Shown: in pieces, positions 30,863-39,689 of the stretch
How positions within the stretch are numbered: position 1 is the stretch's first letter
Layout: the number at the start of each line of letters is the position of its first letter
Origin: Bacteroidota bacterium
Lineage (GTDB): Bacteria > Bacteroidota > Bacteroidia > Cytophagales > UBA9547
Length of the DNA stretch: 52,453 nucleotides
Direction of reading: 5' to 3'
Assembly: GCA_004293915.1 (NCBI GenBank)
Contig: RDZG01000075.1
Location: 1-52,453 of the forward strand
Translations under genes and position numbers: made by a program
Notes under the pieces: generated by a model
The model's input: only the letters and a program-made list of their open reading frames with translations
The model's database searches: none
What the model was told of the DNA's origin: nothing

Positions 30863-32215
30863 TTAAAAAGTAAATTCATTGGTTAAATAAAAATCTAAGA
30901 CTTTTTTCTTTAAAAATAAATCGTATTTGGCTTGAACTAAATCTGATTTTGATTTAAAAATGGTATTTTGAGCTGTAATAAGTTCAACCGCATTTGCCAA
31001 ACCAGCATTAAATCGTTTTTCGGTAGCTCGAAATGCTTCTTCCGAAGATTTTATTTGATTTTTAATGGCTTTAAACCTACTATCTGCTGCCTTTGTATCT
31101 ACATTTGCTTGCTCAATTTGTTTGCGAAGTTGATTTGATTTCGACTCAAAATTAAGTTTTTGACGTTCAAAATTAATTTTTGAATTTTGAACATTTGCCC
31201 TTGCACGATAGCCATTTAAAATTGGCACATCTAAATTTAAGAATAGACCATTGTTTAAATTTTGATAAAATTGATTGGCAAAAGGCACATCATCGAGCAT
31301 CAATGTTGTAATATTTGGTTTTTTATAAGTACTTGTAAAAAAAGTTTGACTATTTGCAAAAAGCGAAAGGGTTGGGTATTTTGCAGATTCTGAGGCTTTT
31401 ATGGCATAAGATGCTTCGTCTAATCTATATTTTGAAGCTTTGATAACTGGCTGATTTGCAAAAGCTTGTTTGTAAATTTCGGTGGAAGAATAAGTAGAAT
31501 TTGTACTATCTAAAACTAAATTAAAGGTTTCAAAATCTATAGTTTTTAAATCTAAATCATCAGTAGGAATATTCATTAATTGAATCAAATTCAGTTTAGA
31601 GATAATCAACTGATTTTCAGCGTTTACAACAGCTAGTTCATCCGTATTTAATTTAGACTTTAAATTTAGTAAATTCAGTTCTAAGACCGTTCCTGCATTC
31701 ACTAGTTTTTGGGTACGCTCAATATCCGATTGGGTTGTAAGTATTTGATTTTGAGCAGTTAATAGTATTTCTTTTTGAAATAAAATCTGAAAATAAGCTT
31801 GTACCAAATTGAGGTAAAGCCTATTTTTTATATCATTTTTTTCTTCTTCGGCACTAATTCCATTTTTCTTTTGCTGTTGAATGGTATTATTTATGCGATT
31901 AAAATTAAACAAAACAATACTTGCATTGATTGAAAAATTCGTATTGTCAATTCGTTGTTCTTTAAATTCATTTGTACGTGGATCAATGCTTCTTCCAAAT
32001 TGATAACCCGTCCTAGCATTGGCATTTATAGTTGGATAACGTTGATTTATGGCTTGTGTTTGGCTCACATTTGCCGATTGTTGTGTAAGTTCGGCTTGTT
32101 TTAAATCAATATTATTTGTAATTGCTGTTTCTACGCAATATTTTAACGTATAAACATTGTTTTGTGCAAAAATAGAACTTGAAAATAGAATAAAAACTTG
32201 AAAATGTTTTTTCAC
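30863..32215 (-). CDS. TolC-family outer membrane efflux protein
   Basis: A 450-residue outer membrane export channel. The signal peptide (about 1-17, ending Ile-Phe-Ala-Gln) is followed by the typical Val-x-Thr-Ala-Ile-x-Asn-Asn-Ile-Asp-Leu-Lys-Gln-Ala helix and two homologous long coiled-coil halves (OEP repeats) with Gln- and Ala-rich heptads; the second contains Leu-Asn-Leu-Asp-Val-Pro-Ile-Leu-Asn-Gly. It would pair with a periplasmic adaptor and an inner-membrane pump encoded elsewhere. Its place ahead of polysaccharide genes is unusual for an efflux channel and may point to polymer or signal export. Confidence 0.87.
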   Translation of the reverse strand: MKKHFQVFILFSSSIFAQNNVYTLKYCVETAITNNIDLKQAELTQQSANVSQTQAINQRYPTINANARTGYQFGRSIDPRTNEFKEQRIDNTNFSINASIVLFNFNRINNTIQQQKKNGISAEEEKNDIKNRLYLNLVQAYFQILFQKEILLTAQNQILTTQSDIERTQKLVNAGTVLELNLLNLKSKLNTDELAVVNAENQLIISKLNLIQLMNIPTDDLDLKTIDFETFNLVLDSTNSTYSSTEIYKQAFANQPVIKASKYRLDEASYAIKASESAKYPTLSLFANSQTFFTSTYKKPNITTLMLDDVPFANQFYQNLNNGLFLNLDVPILNGYRARANVQNSKINFERQKLNFESKSNQLRKQIEQANVDTKAADSRFKAIKNQIKSSEEAFRATEKRFNAGLANAVELITAQNTIFKSKSDLVQAKYDLFLKKKVLDFYLTNEFTF

Positions 32216-32245
32216 AAAATGCAGCTATTGAATCAATTACAAACG

Positions 32246-33151
32246 CTAAATTAAAGATAATATTTCCAAAATACGATTAAAATCTTCGACCGAATAAAAA
32301 GGAATCTTTATTTCGCCTTGATTTTTGTCATCTACTTTTAGCGAAACTTTAGTATCAAAATGTGTTGAAAGCTTATCTTGAAGTTTTTTATATTCGTGCG
32401 TATTATTTTTTGCAGCTTTTGCAGGTGCATTTGCTTTAGGCTCTGTCATTGCCCGAACAATATCTTCCGTTTTGCGAACCGATAATTCTTCGTTTATAAT
32501 TCGCTTAAAAACAGCTAGTTGAGACTCCACATTTTCGATTGAAATAATCGCACGTGCATGACCAAACGAAATTTTATTATCCCTTACAGCAATTTGGATA
32601 TCGGGAGGAAGTTTCAATAAACGTAAATAATTGGCAACTGTTGCTCTGTTTTTACCTACTCTTTCGCCTAAATCTTCTTGTTTTAAGTTGCATTCCGTAA
32701 GCAAACGTTGATAACTCAACGAAATTTCAATTGGATTTAAGTTTTCGCGTTGGATATTTTCGATCAATGCCATTTCTAGCATTTGTTGGTCGTCAGCCAA
32801 ACGAACATAAGCAGGAATAGCTTTTAGTCCTGCCATTTTAGAGGCTCTCCACCTGCGTTCGCCAGAGATAATCTGAAACTGGTTTTCGGCAAGTTTTCTT
32901 ACTGTAATAGGCTGTATAATCCCTTGAACCTTAATAGATTCTGAAAGTTCTTTTAATGCATCTTCGTCAAAAAAATTGCGTGGTTGAAAAGCATTGGCTT
33001 CGATATAATCTAGCGAAATTTCGGCAATAGCACTATTGGCAAACTCCACCCCCAATTCGTTTGAAGATGCTGGTTCGGCTTCTTCAATCAAAGCGGCTAG
33101 ACCTCTGCCAAGTACATTTTTTTTTGCCTTAAAATCTTTTTCTTTCATCAT
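32246..33151 (-). CDS. parB: Chromosome partitioning protein ParB
   Basis: A 301-residue ParB/Spo0J CTPase and DNA-binding protein. It shows the N-terminal Lys-Lys-x-Val-Leu-Gly-Arg-Gly-Leu-Ala-Ala-Leu, the ParB domain with Gln-Pro-Arg-x-Phe-Phe and Gly-Glu-Arg-Arg-Trp-Arg-Ala (CTP site), a helix-turn-helix (Gly-Lys-Asn-Arg-Ala-Thr-Val-Ala-Asn-Tyr-Leu-Arg-Leu) that reads parS, and a C-terminal dimer domain. With ParA it segregates the origin region. It lies downstream of parA with a 148-bp gap that holds a phylum-typical repeat. I did not see a canonical parS (TGTTTCACGTGAAACA) in this window. Confidence 0.94.
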   Translation of the reverse strand: MMKEKDFKAKKNVLGRGLAALIEEAEPASSNELGVEFANSAIAEISLDYIEANAFQPRNFFDEDALKELSESIKVQGIIQPITVRKLAENQFQIISGERRWRASKMAGLKAIPAYVRLADDQQMLEMALIENIQRENLNPIEISLSYQRLLTECNLKQEDLGERVGKNRATVANYLRLLKLPPDIQIAVRDNKISFGHARAIISIENVESQLAVFKRIINEELSVRKTEDIVRAMTEPKANAPAKAAKNNTHEYKKLQDKLSTHFDTKVSLKVDDKNQGEIKIPFYSVEDFNRILEILSLI

Positions 33152-33220
33152 TTAAAAATACAGTTGATTTGATAGTTGATAGTTGAAAATTGATAGTTTT
33201 ATAAAGTAATAAAGTTTTAA

Positions 33221-33299
33221 CTTTGCGTCTTTGCACCTTTGCGAGATCAAATTTTTAAATTAAAATTTTGTACCTTAGCGTCTTAGCGACTTTGCGAGA
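33221..33299. repeat. Two copies of a TTTGCG-rich intergenic repeat
   Basis: CTTTGCGTCTTTGCACC (33221-) with TTTGCGAGA, and a second copy starting CCTTAGCGTCTTAGCGAC (33273-) with TTTGCGAGA, each followed by an ATCAAATTT-like tail. They fill the gap between parA and parB. Such internally periodic sequences recur in Bacteroidota intergenic DNA; the function is unknown. Confidence 0.6.
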
Positions 33300-34079
33300 C
33301 TAAATCAAATTTGCTTTTTTATTTCTAATTATTATCTCTTTAGCAAGGTTCACATAAGCAATAGAGCCTTTACTTTCAGCATCATAACTAATTACTGGAA
33401 CACCAAAACTTGGCGATTCTGATAATTTTATATTTCTAGGTATCAAGGTTTCAAAAACCATTTTTGGGAAATTTTTACGCACTTCTTCAACCACTTGATT
33501 GCTCAAACGAATACGCAAATCGTACATTGTAAGCAACATCCCTTCAATTTCTAAGTTTGTATTTAATCTTTTTTGGATTAACTGTATCGTTTTTAATAAT
33601 TTACCAAGTCCTTCTAAAGCAAAATATTCGCACTGAATTGGAATCAAAACCGATTGTGCAGCAGTAAGTGCATTTACCGTAATTAAACCTAACGAAGGTG
33701 AACAATCAATCAAAATAAAATCGTAATCGTTTTTTACTTGGTTTAGAGTTTCTTTCATGCGGTCTTCTCTGCGTTCTAATTCGGTCAAATCAAATTCGGC
33801 ACCAACCAAATCCATGTGAGCGGGCAAAATATCCAAATATTCGATAGAAGTTGGCTTTATGGCCTCCTTAGCCGTAACCCCTTTTATCATACATTCATAT
33901 ATACTATTATCTTTTACTTTTGTATCAAAACCAAACCCAGAAGTGCTATTAGCCTGAGGATCAGCATCAACTAACAATGTTTTGTATTCGAGTGCAGCAA
34001 AACTAGCAGCTAAATTTATGGCTGTAGTAGTTTTTCCAACTCCACCTTTTTGATTTGCAATTGCAATGGTCTTACCCAT
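33300..34079 (-). CDS. parA: Chromosome partitioning ATPase ParA
   Basis: A 259-residue ParA/Soj ATPase. The deviant Walker A is Lys-Gly-Gly-Val-Gly-Lys-Thr-Thr (10-17), followed by Val-Asp-Ala-Asp-Pro-Gln-Ala-Asn (A') and Ile-Asp-Cys-Ser-Pro-Ser-Leu-Gly-Leu (Walker B). It makes the nucleoid gradient along which ParB-parS complexes move. I choose ATG 34079 (Met-Gly-Lys-Thr-Ile-Ala) rather than 34193: it gives the standard N-terminus and length, and the upstream 38 codons lie across a cluster of DnaA-box-like sites and show no homology. Confidence 0.94.
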   Translation of the reverse strand: MGKTIAIANQKGGVGKTTTAINLAASFAALEYKTLLVDADPQANSTSGFGFDTKVKDNSIYECMIKGVTAKEAIKPTSIEYLDILPAHMDLVGAEFDLTELERREDRMKETLNQVKNDYDFILIDCSPSLGLITVNALTAAQSVLIPIQCEYFALEGLGKLLKTIQLIQKRLNTNLEIEGMLLTMYDLRIRLSNQVVEEVRKNFPKMVFETLIPRNIKLSESPSFGVPVISYDAESKGSIAYVNLAKEIIIRNKKANLI

Positions 34080-34135
34080 AATTTGATAATTTTGATTCTG
34101 AAATTGAAGCGAAAGTAAAGGGATTTTTTTAAGAG

Positions 34136-34216
34136 TTATACAAAAGTTATCCCCAAATATTTTCGAGATGCTAAGTAATAAAAAATTATCCACAACACAA
34201 CCAGTATTGTGGATTT
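34136..34216. promoter_or_regulatory. Cluster of DnaA-box-like sites upstream of parA
   Basis: Within 81 bp: TTATACAAA (34136), TTATCCCCA (34147) and TTATCCACA (34186) on the plus strand, and TGTGGATTT (34208) on the minus strand. The third is a perfect DnaA box, the first two have one mismatch each and the last has two. The flanks are very AT-rich. DnaA boxes can mark an origin or a DnaA-controlled promoter. Confidence 0.55.
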
Positions 34217-34237
34217 ATATTTTTTGTGAAAATATTT

Positions 34238-35623
34238 TTATGAATGAATAATCTCTTTGATGTCTTCAATAATTTTATTTGCCAAAAAATCTGCTGTTGC
34301 TTGCGTTTCTGATTCGGCATAAATTCTAATTATTGGCTCCGTATTTGAAGCCCTCAAATGCACCCATTCTTTTTCAAAATCTATTTTTACACCATCAATC
34401 GTATTAATTTTTTCGTTTTTATATTTTAATTTAATACCTTCTAAAACCTGCTTCACGTCAATATCAGGTGTTAATTCAATTTTATTTTTAGAAATATGAT
34501 AATTTGGCAAGCTAGCACGAAGCATCGAAATTGATTTTCCATATTCAGCTAAATGTGTGAGAAACAATGCAATACCAACTAAAGCATCTCTACCATAATG
34601 CAATTCGGGATAAATAATTCCGCCATTGCCCTCGCCACCAATTACTGCATCAATTTCACGCATTTTAGCAACTACATTTACTTCGCCAACGGCAGAAGCA
34701 GCATAGATTCCACCAGCTTTTTCGGTTACATCACGCAAAGCTCTTGTCGATGATAAATTAGAAACTGTATTTCCTTTTTTGTTTTTTAATACATACTGAG
34801 CCACAGCTACTAATGTATATTCTTCGCCAAACATGCTTCCATCTTCGCAAACAAAGCACAAACGATCAACATCTGGATCTACAACAATACCCAAATCGTA
34901 TTTACCTTTTGCTATTTCGTTTGAAATATGGGTCAAATTTTCGGGCAATGGTTCTGGATTATGCGGAAAATGTCCATCGGGTTCGCAATAAATTTTTGTG
35001 ATATTTCTTACACCTAGTTTTTCGAGCAAAAGCGGTAAAGCAATGCCTCCAGAAGAGTTTACGCAATCAATTGCAATGTTAAAATTTGCTTTTTTTATCG
35101 TTTCAATATTAACCAAAGGCAAATCCAAAATCTTTTGAATATGTTTTTCTATATATGTATTATCAGTTGTTATTTTACCTAATTTCAACACTTCGGCAAA
35201 CGTAAAACTTTCGTTTTCAGCAATTTGCAAAACTTCTAAACCATCGTTTCCCGAAATAAATTCGCCTTTATCGTTCAATAATTTTAGGGCATTCCATTGA
35301 ATGGGATTGTGGCTTGCAGTCAAAATTATTCCACCTCCCGCTTGTTCATCTTCCACAGCCAATTCAACAGTTGGCGTTGTTGATAAACCTAAATCTACAA
35401 CATCAATTCCTAAGCCTACAAGCGATGCCGAAACCAAATCTGACAACATTTTGCCCGAAATGCGTGCATCTCTTCCAATTACAATTTTATTTTTTCCTGT
35501 TTTTGATTTTACCCAAGTGCCAAATGCTGAAGCAAAACGCACAATATCTAATGGTGTTAAAGATTCGCCAACTTTTCCTCCAATTGTGCCTCTAATTCCT
35601 GAAATTGATTTTATTAAAGTCAT
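34238..35623 (-). CDS. glmM: Phosphoglucosamine mutase-type phosphohexomutase
   Basis: A 461-residue alpha-D-phosphohexomutase. The phospho-serine is Ser104 in Thr-Ala-Ser-His-Asn-Pro; the Mg loop is Asp-Pro-Asp-Val-Asp-Arg-Leu (about 245); the sugar loop is Gly-Glu-Gly-Asn-Gly-Gly; the phosphate-binding site is Arg-Ala-Ser-Asn-Thr-Glu-Pro-Ile-Ile-Arg. It most likely converts glucosamine-6-phosphate to the 1-phosphate for UDP-GlcNAc, hence peptidoglycan and LPS. A phosphomannomutase activity (ManB/PgmB) is possible since Bacteroidota enzymes of this length have been annotated either way. It is divergent from mazG. Confidence 0.85.
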   Translation of the reverse strand: MTLIKSISGIRGTIGGKVGESLTPLDIVRFASAFGTWVKSKTGKNKIVIGRDARISGKMLSDLVSASLVGLGIDVVDLGLSTTPTVELAVEDEQAGGGIILTASHNPIQWNALKLLNDKGEFISGNDGLEVLQIAENESFTFAEVLKLGKITTDNTYIEKHIQKILDLPLVNIETIKKANFNIAIDCVNSSGGIALPLLLEKLGVRNITKIYCEPDGHFPHNPEPLPENLTHISNEIAKGKYDLGIVVDPDVDRLCFVCEDGSMFGEEYTLVAVAQYVLKNKKGNTVSNLSSTRALRDVTEKAGGIYAASAVGEVNVVAKMREIDAVIGGEGNGGIIYPELHYGRDALVGIALFLTHLAEYGKSISMLRASLPNYHISKNKIELTPDIDVKQVLEGIKLKYKNEKINTIDGVKIDFEKEWVHLRASNTEPIIRIYAESETQATADFLANKIIEDIKEIIHS

Positions 35624-35653
35624 GTTTTTATGATATTCTTATAATTGGATATA

Positions 35654-35661
35654 CAAAAGTA
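35654..35661 (-). promoter_or_regulatory. -7 box for glmM
   Basis: TACTTTTG on the minus strand fits TAnnTTTG, 31 bp before the ATG. Confidence 0.45.
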
Positions 35662-35714
35662 AAATATTTCAAATGAAAATATTTTGCAATATTTGAAAAT
35701 TAGTTTTAAAAATA

Positions 35715-36500
35715 ATGAACAATACCGAACAAAAATTGGCTGCATTTGAGCGTTTGCTTAAAATAATGGACGAATTGCGAGCGCAATGCCCTTGGGATCA
35801 AAAACAAACTATTGAAAGTTTACGCTATTTGAGCATCGAAGAGATGTACGAACTTTCGGATGCCATTCTTAAAAACGATTTGAACGAAGTTAAAAAAGAG
35901 TTAGGTGATGTGTTGTTGCATATTGTGTTTTATGCTAAAATCGCATCAGAAACCAATCATTTTGACATTGCAGATGTTATAAATGCCAATTGCGAAAAAT
36001 TAATTACCAGACATCCGCATATTTATGGCGATGTAAAAGTCGAAAACGAAGAAGATGTAAAACGAAATTGGGAACAAATAAAATTAAAAGAAAAAGATGG
36101 GAACAAAACCATTTTGGCAGGTGTTCCACAATCGTTGCCAGCATTGGTAAAAGCCATCAGAATTCAAGAAAAAGCTCGTGCCGCAGGTTTTGATTGGGAT
36201 AATAGACGCGATGTGTGGAAAAAAGTGGAAGAAGAATTGAATGAATTTAAAAACGAAGAATTTGCTCCCGAACCCGAACCCAAAAAAATGGAAGCAGAAT
36301 TTGGCGATTTGCTTTTTTCGCTTGTCAATTATGCTCGTTTTGTAGGCATAAATCCAGAAGATGCTTTGGAAGCTACCAATAAAAAGTTTATCAAACGATT
36401 TACTTATTTGGAAACCGAATCAAAAAAAGATGGAAAAGTACTTACAGAAATGACTTTAGACCAAATGGACGAATATTGGAACAAAGCAAAATTACTTTAA
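35715..36500 (+). CDS. mazG: Nucleoside triphosphate pyrophosphohydrolase MazG
   Basis: A 261-residue all-alpha NTP pyrophosphatase that cleaves (d)NTPs to monophosphates and limits abnormal nucleotides. There are two tandem MazG domains. The first has Cys-Pro-Trp-Asp-Gln-Lys-Gln-Thr and the metal site Glu-Glu-x-x-Glu ... Glu-Leu-Gly-Asp-Val-Leu-Leu; the second has Phe-Asp-Trp and Glu-Glu-Leu-Asn-Glu-Phe ... Glu-Phe-Gly-Asp-Leu-Leu-Phe. The length is typical. It is followed after 15 bp by rpoN and probably shares its transcript. Confidence 0.94.
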   Translation: MNNTEQKLAAFERLLKIMDELRAQCPWDQKQTIESLRYLSIEEMYELSDAILKNDLNEVKKELGDVLLHIVFYAKIASETNHFDIADVINANCEKLITRHPHIYGDVKVENEEDVKRNWEQIKLKEKDGNKTILAGVPQSLPALVKAIRIQEKARAAGFDWDNRRDVWKKVEEELNEFKNEEFAPEPEPKKMEAEFGDLLFSLVNYARFVGINPEDALEATNKKFIKRFTYLETESKKDGKVLTEMTLDQMDEYWNKAKLL

Positions 36501-36515
36501 TTTACAGTTCAAAAC

Positions 36516-37967
36516 ATGCAAAAACTAGCTTTAAGTCAATCTTTACAACAAAAACTTTCGCCTCAGCAAATTCAGTTTTTAAAATTACTCGAAGTACCTA
36601 CGGCTGAGTTGGATATGCGTATTGAAGAAGAGCTTGAAATAAATCCAGCATTAGAAGAAGGTATTTCTTCGACTGAAGAAACCAAAATTTCTGCAGACGA
36701 AAAAGACGAAGCTGATAATTTTTCGGATGATGAAACCGATAATTTGCATCTTGACGAATACTTAGGTGCTGATGACAAAGGTTATAAAATGGCAGATGAT
36801 AGTCCAGACCCAAACGAAGAAGACAAAGACTCGCCATTGGCTAACGAAGATACACTTTATGACAGTTTAGTAACACAACTTAATTTTTTAGGACTATCTG
36901 ATAATCAACTACTTATTGGTAATCAAATCATTGGAAGTATAGACGAAGATGGCTACTTGCATCGCAAAATCGATGCCATTGTAAACGATATGGCTTTTAC
37001 TCAAAACATCAACACTGATACCGAAGAAGTACTCAGTATATTATACAAAATTCAAGAATTTGAACCTGCGGGCATTGCAGCAAGAGATTTGCAAGAATGT
37101 TTGCTTTTACAACTCAATCGCAAAACTGACCACCTCAAAGATGTAAACAATGCTATAACCATTATTGAAGAATGTTTTGATGAGTTTACAAAGAAACATT
37201 ATGACAAAATTGAGAAAAAACTTACAATAAAAACAGACGAATTAAAGGCAGCATTAAAAGTAATTACCAAATGCAATCCCAAACCAGGTTGGAGTGGCGA
37301 AGGCAATATAAAATCGCAATATATCATCCCTGATTTTATATTAGTTAATAATAATGGCATATTAGAATTGAGTTTGAATGGCAAAAATGCCCCCGATCTG
37401 TTAGTAAGCCAATCCTATCTCGAAATGTTTGATACGTATGAAAAAAGTGCCAAATCAGACAAAAAAATGAAAGAAGCGGTTACGTTTGTGAAACAAAAAC
37501 TAGATGCCGCCAAATGGTTTATTGATGCTATAAAACAACGCCAAAACACGTTGCTTATAACCATGCAAACGATTGTAAATTTTCAATACGAATATTTTTT
37601 AGATGGCAACGATGCAAAACTTAAACCAATGATTCTCAAAGATATAGGCGAAAAAATAGGCATGGATGTCTCCACCGTTTCTCGTGTGGCAAATAGCAAA
37701 TCTATTCAAACAGAGTTTGGTACATTTTTGCTAAAACATTTTTTTACTGATAGCATAACTTCCGATTCAGGCGAAGATATTAGCACAAGAGAAGTAAAAA
37801 ACATTTTGACCGAAATTATTTTTTCAGAAGATAAAACAAAACCTTTTGGCGATGAAGAACTCGAAAAATTGCTTAAAGAAAAAGGATTTTCGCTTGCCCG
37901 AAGAACCGTTGCAAAATACCGTGAGCAACTCAATATTCCTGTGGCTAGATTAAGAAAAGAAATTTGA
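36516..37967 (+). CDS. rpoN: RNA polymerase sigma-54 factor
   Basis: A 483-residue sigma-54. Region I is Gln-rich (Gln-Ser-Leu-Gln-Gln-Lys-Leu-Ser-Pro-Gln-Gln-Ile-Gln), where enhancer-binding ATPases act. An acidic region II follows (about 50-110), then the core-binding domain and HTH (Asp-Val-Ser-Thr-Val-Ser-Arg-Val) and the RpoN box Ala-Arg-Arg-Thr-Val-Ala-Lys-Tyr-Arg-Glu (about 464-473) that reads the -24 element. No sigma-54 activator is in the window. It converges with the GAF gene, 13 bp apart, with no room for a hairpin terminator. Confidence 0.95.
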   Translation: MQKLALSQSLQQKLSPQQIQFLKLLEVPTAELDMRIEEELEINPALEEGISSTEETKISADEKDEADNFSDDETDNLHLDEYLGADDKGYKMADDSPDPNEEDKDSPLANEDTLYDSLVTQLNFLGLSDNQLLIGNQIIGSIDEDGYLHRKIDAIVNDMAFTQNINTDTEEVLSILYKIQEFEPAGIAARDLQECLLLQLNRKTDHLKDVNNAITIIEECFDEFTKKHYDKIEKKLTIKTDELKAALKVITKCNPKPGWSGEGNIKSQYIIPDFILVNNNGILELSLNGKNAPDLLVSQSYLEMFDTYEKSAKSDKKMKEAVTFVKQKLDAAKWFIDAIKQRQNTLLITMQTIVNFQYEYFLDGNDAKLKPMILKDIGEKIGMDVSTVSRVANSKSIQTEFGTFLLKHFFTDSITSDSGEDISTREVKNILTEIIFSEDKTKPFGDEELEKLLKEKGFSLARRTVAKYREQLNIPVARLRKEI

Positions 37968-37980
37968 TTTTTTGAAAATA

Positions 37981-39561
37981 TTATTTTTCGGCTTTTGATT
38001 CCATTGTAAGTATTTCGTTCAAATCATGCACAATTACATCTAATTCAGTTGCAGAATTTTGAATATAAGTAAGTAATTCATCCGTTGGCATCGCATTATT
38101 ATTAATTTTAAATACTTCAATCAATCCCAAAATCCGTGATAACGGACCTCTCACATTGTGCGAGTTTGCAAACGAATATTTTTCTAAAATAGTATTTTTT
38201 TCAAGGAGTTCTTTTGTACGCAATTCAACTTTATTCTCAAGTTCTTTATTAATATTTTGGATGTATTCTTGTTGAGTTTTTAATTCTTCGTTTTGTTTTG
38301 CAATTTCTTCATTTTGCCATTTAATTTTATTTTCAATGCTTTTTCTTTGTCCAGAATCATAAGCTAAAGACATAAAATCTGACATCGATTTAACCAGTTT
38401 TTCATCTTCAATACTCCAGTTTTTAATTTCTTTTTGATTTTCACAACAAATAATGCCGCCTAAAATTCCTTCGATATAAAAAGGTACATCGAGCATAGAT
38501 TTTATATCATACGGTTCAAGATAATTTCCTCTAAATTCATAAGTAGATGGATTTGATTCTGCATCCGTAGCAGGAATGATTTTTTCGGAATTTATAGCAT
38601 TAAAATACAATGGATATTTTTGCATATCTAATATTGGCAATTCAGTATTTTTTTCATTTTCATCAGAAATTACATGTATTGGAATCAAAATATTTTGAAA
38701 TTTATCATATGCCCACATACTAACCCTACTAATATCTAATGTTTGATATAAAATTTGTGCAATTTCAATCATAGATTTTTCAAAATTCCCTTCTTTAATG
38801 TTTGCACTTGTAGAAAGCTTCATTAAAACAGTATTATTTGCTCTCAAATTTGAATTTACTTTAGAAATTAATGATATTGTATCTTCAAGTCTTTTCGTTT
38901 TGTCTCCAAGCTCGTGCATTAACATAACATTGCGTTTGTTTTCTTCTTTTAATTTCGATTTAGAATCAATAATTTCTTGTTCGCCTTTTAAGTGTAAAGT
39001 TGATTTTAGCCAATACATAACCCAAATTATGGCAAAAATTCCAAATTGTTTTAATTTAAAGGCTGCAAAACTAGGTTTGTACAGCCCATTTAATTGTGCA
39101 TTTTGTTTAAAATTGGGGATTAAAAAATCAAAAAATAATATGATCAAACTGTAATAAACTAATGCTAAAACGATCCAATTTTTTTCTTTTATAGAATCAA
39201 AAATCAATAAAGGAGTTAAACAAAAAAACAGAAAAGCATAATAAAACTCAAATGGTTCGTTTGGGTAATATTTTGTTAAAAAAATGAATGGTAAAAAAAC
39301 TGTTATTGGTGATAAAAAAACATATAAAGGTCTAGCATAAAATGGTTTACCATTTATATTCAATATATAGACAATTAAAATCAATAACATCTCTGTTAAA
39401 TAACATATACTTGGAATTGTAAAATGATATAAAATATTATTCAGTAAGAATAACGAAGAAATAAAAAATAATATTATACATAATTTATTTGTAATAATAA
39501 GTAATCTTGGATCTAAAATATCTGATTTTTCAAGACCTGATGTAGTAAGTTTTTTCCACAT
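37981..39561 (-). CDS. Membrane GAF protein with HisKA domain but no ATPase domain
   Basis: A 526-residue signalling protein. Six to seven membrane helices (about 20-195) and a coiled coil (195-235) precede a GAF domain (about 250-400), a second coiled coil, and a HisKA-like helix pair with His468 in Asn-Ser-His-Asn-Val-Arg-Gly-Pro-Leu-Ser-Arg. The protein then ends after about 58 residues: the HATPase_c domain is absent, and no downstream frame supplies it because rpoN follows on the other strand. It may act as a phosphotransfer or dimer partner of another kinase. The Val in place of the usual Leu after His-Asn is typical of Bacteroidota kinases. Confidence 0.8.
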   Translation of the reverse strand: MWKKLTTSGLEKSDILDPRLLIITNKLCIILFFISSLFLLNNILYHFTIPSICYLTEMLLILIVYILNINGKPFYARPLYVFLSPITVFLPFIFLTKYYPNEPFEFYYAFLFFCLTPLLIFDSIKEKNWIVLALVYYSLIILFFDFLIPNFKQNAQLNGLYKPSFAAFKLKQFGIFAIIWVMYWLKSTLHLKGEQEIIDSKSKLKEENKRNVMLMHELGDKTKRLEDTISLISKVNSNLRANNTVLMKLSTSANIKEGNFEKSMIEIAQILYQTLDISRVSMWAYDKFQNILIPIHVISDENEKNTELPILDMQKYPLYFNAINSEKIIPATDAESNPSTYEFRGNYLEPYDIKSMLDVPFYIEGILGGIICCENQKEIKNWSIEDEKLVKSMSDFMSLAYDSGQRKSIENKIKWQNEEIAKQNEELKTQQEYIQNINKELENKVELRTKELLEKNTILEKYSFANSHNVRGPLSRILGLIEVFKINNNAMPTDELLTYIQNSATELDVIVHDLNEILTMESKAEK

Positions 39562-39667
39562 ATATTAGTTGTATGTAATTTTTTATGCTCAAATTTAATC
39601 AAAACAGTTCAAAAACAAACAAAATACTTAATTTATTCACATAATGAGATAAATGAAGATAAGTTTA

Positions 39668-39675
39668 TATTTTTG
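39668..39675 (+). promoter_or_regulatory. -7 box for ftsK
   Basis: TATTTTTG fits TAnnTTTG, 14 bp before the ATG. No clear -33 TTTG is seen. Confidence 0.4.
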
Positions 39676-39689
39676 TATTTTACACATCA

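Noticed and set aside
34080-34193. 38-residue N-terminal extension of ParA
   Set aside because: It covers the DnaA-box cluster, shows no ParA homology, and the ATG at 34079 gives the standard ParA N-terminus.
34449-34459. parS-like site (GCTTCACGTC) inside glmM
   Set aside because: It lacks the symmetrical right half of TGTTTCACGTGAAACA, so it is a chance resemblance.
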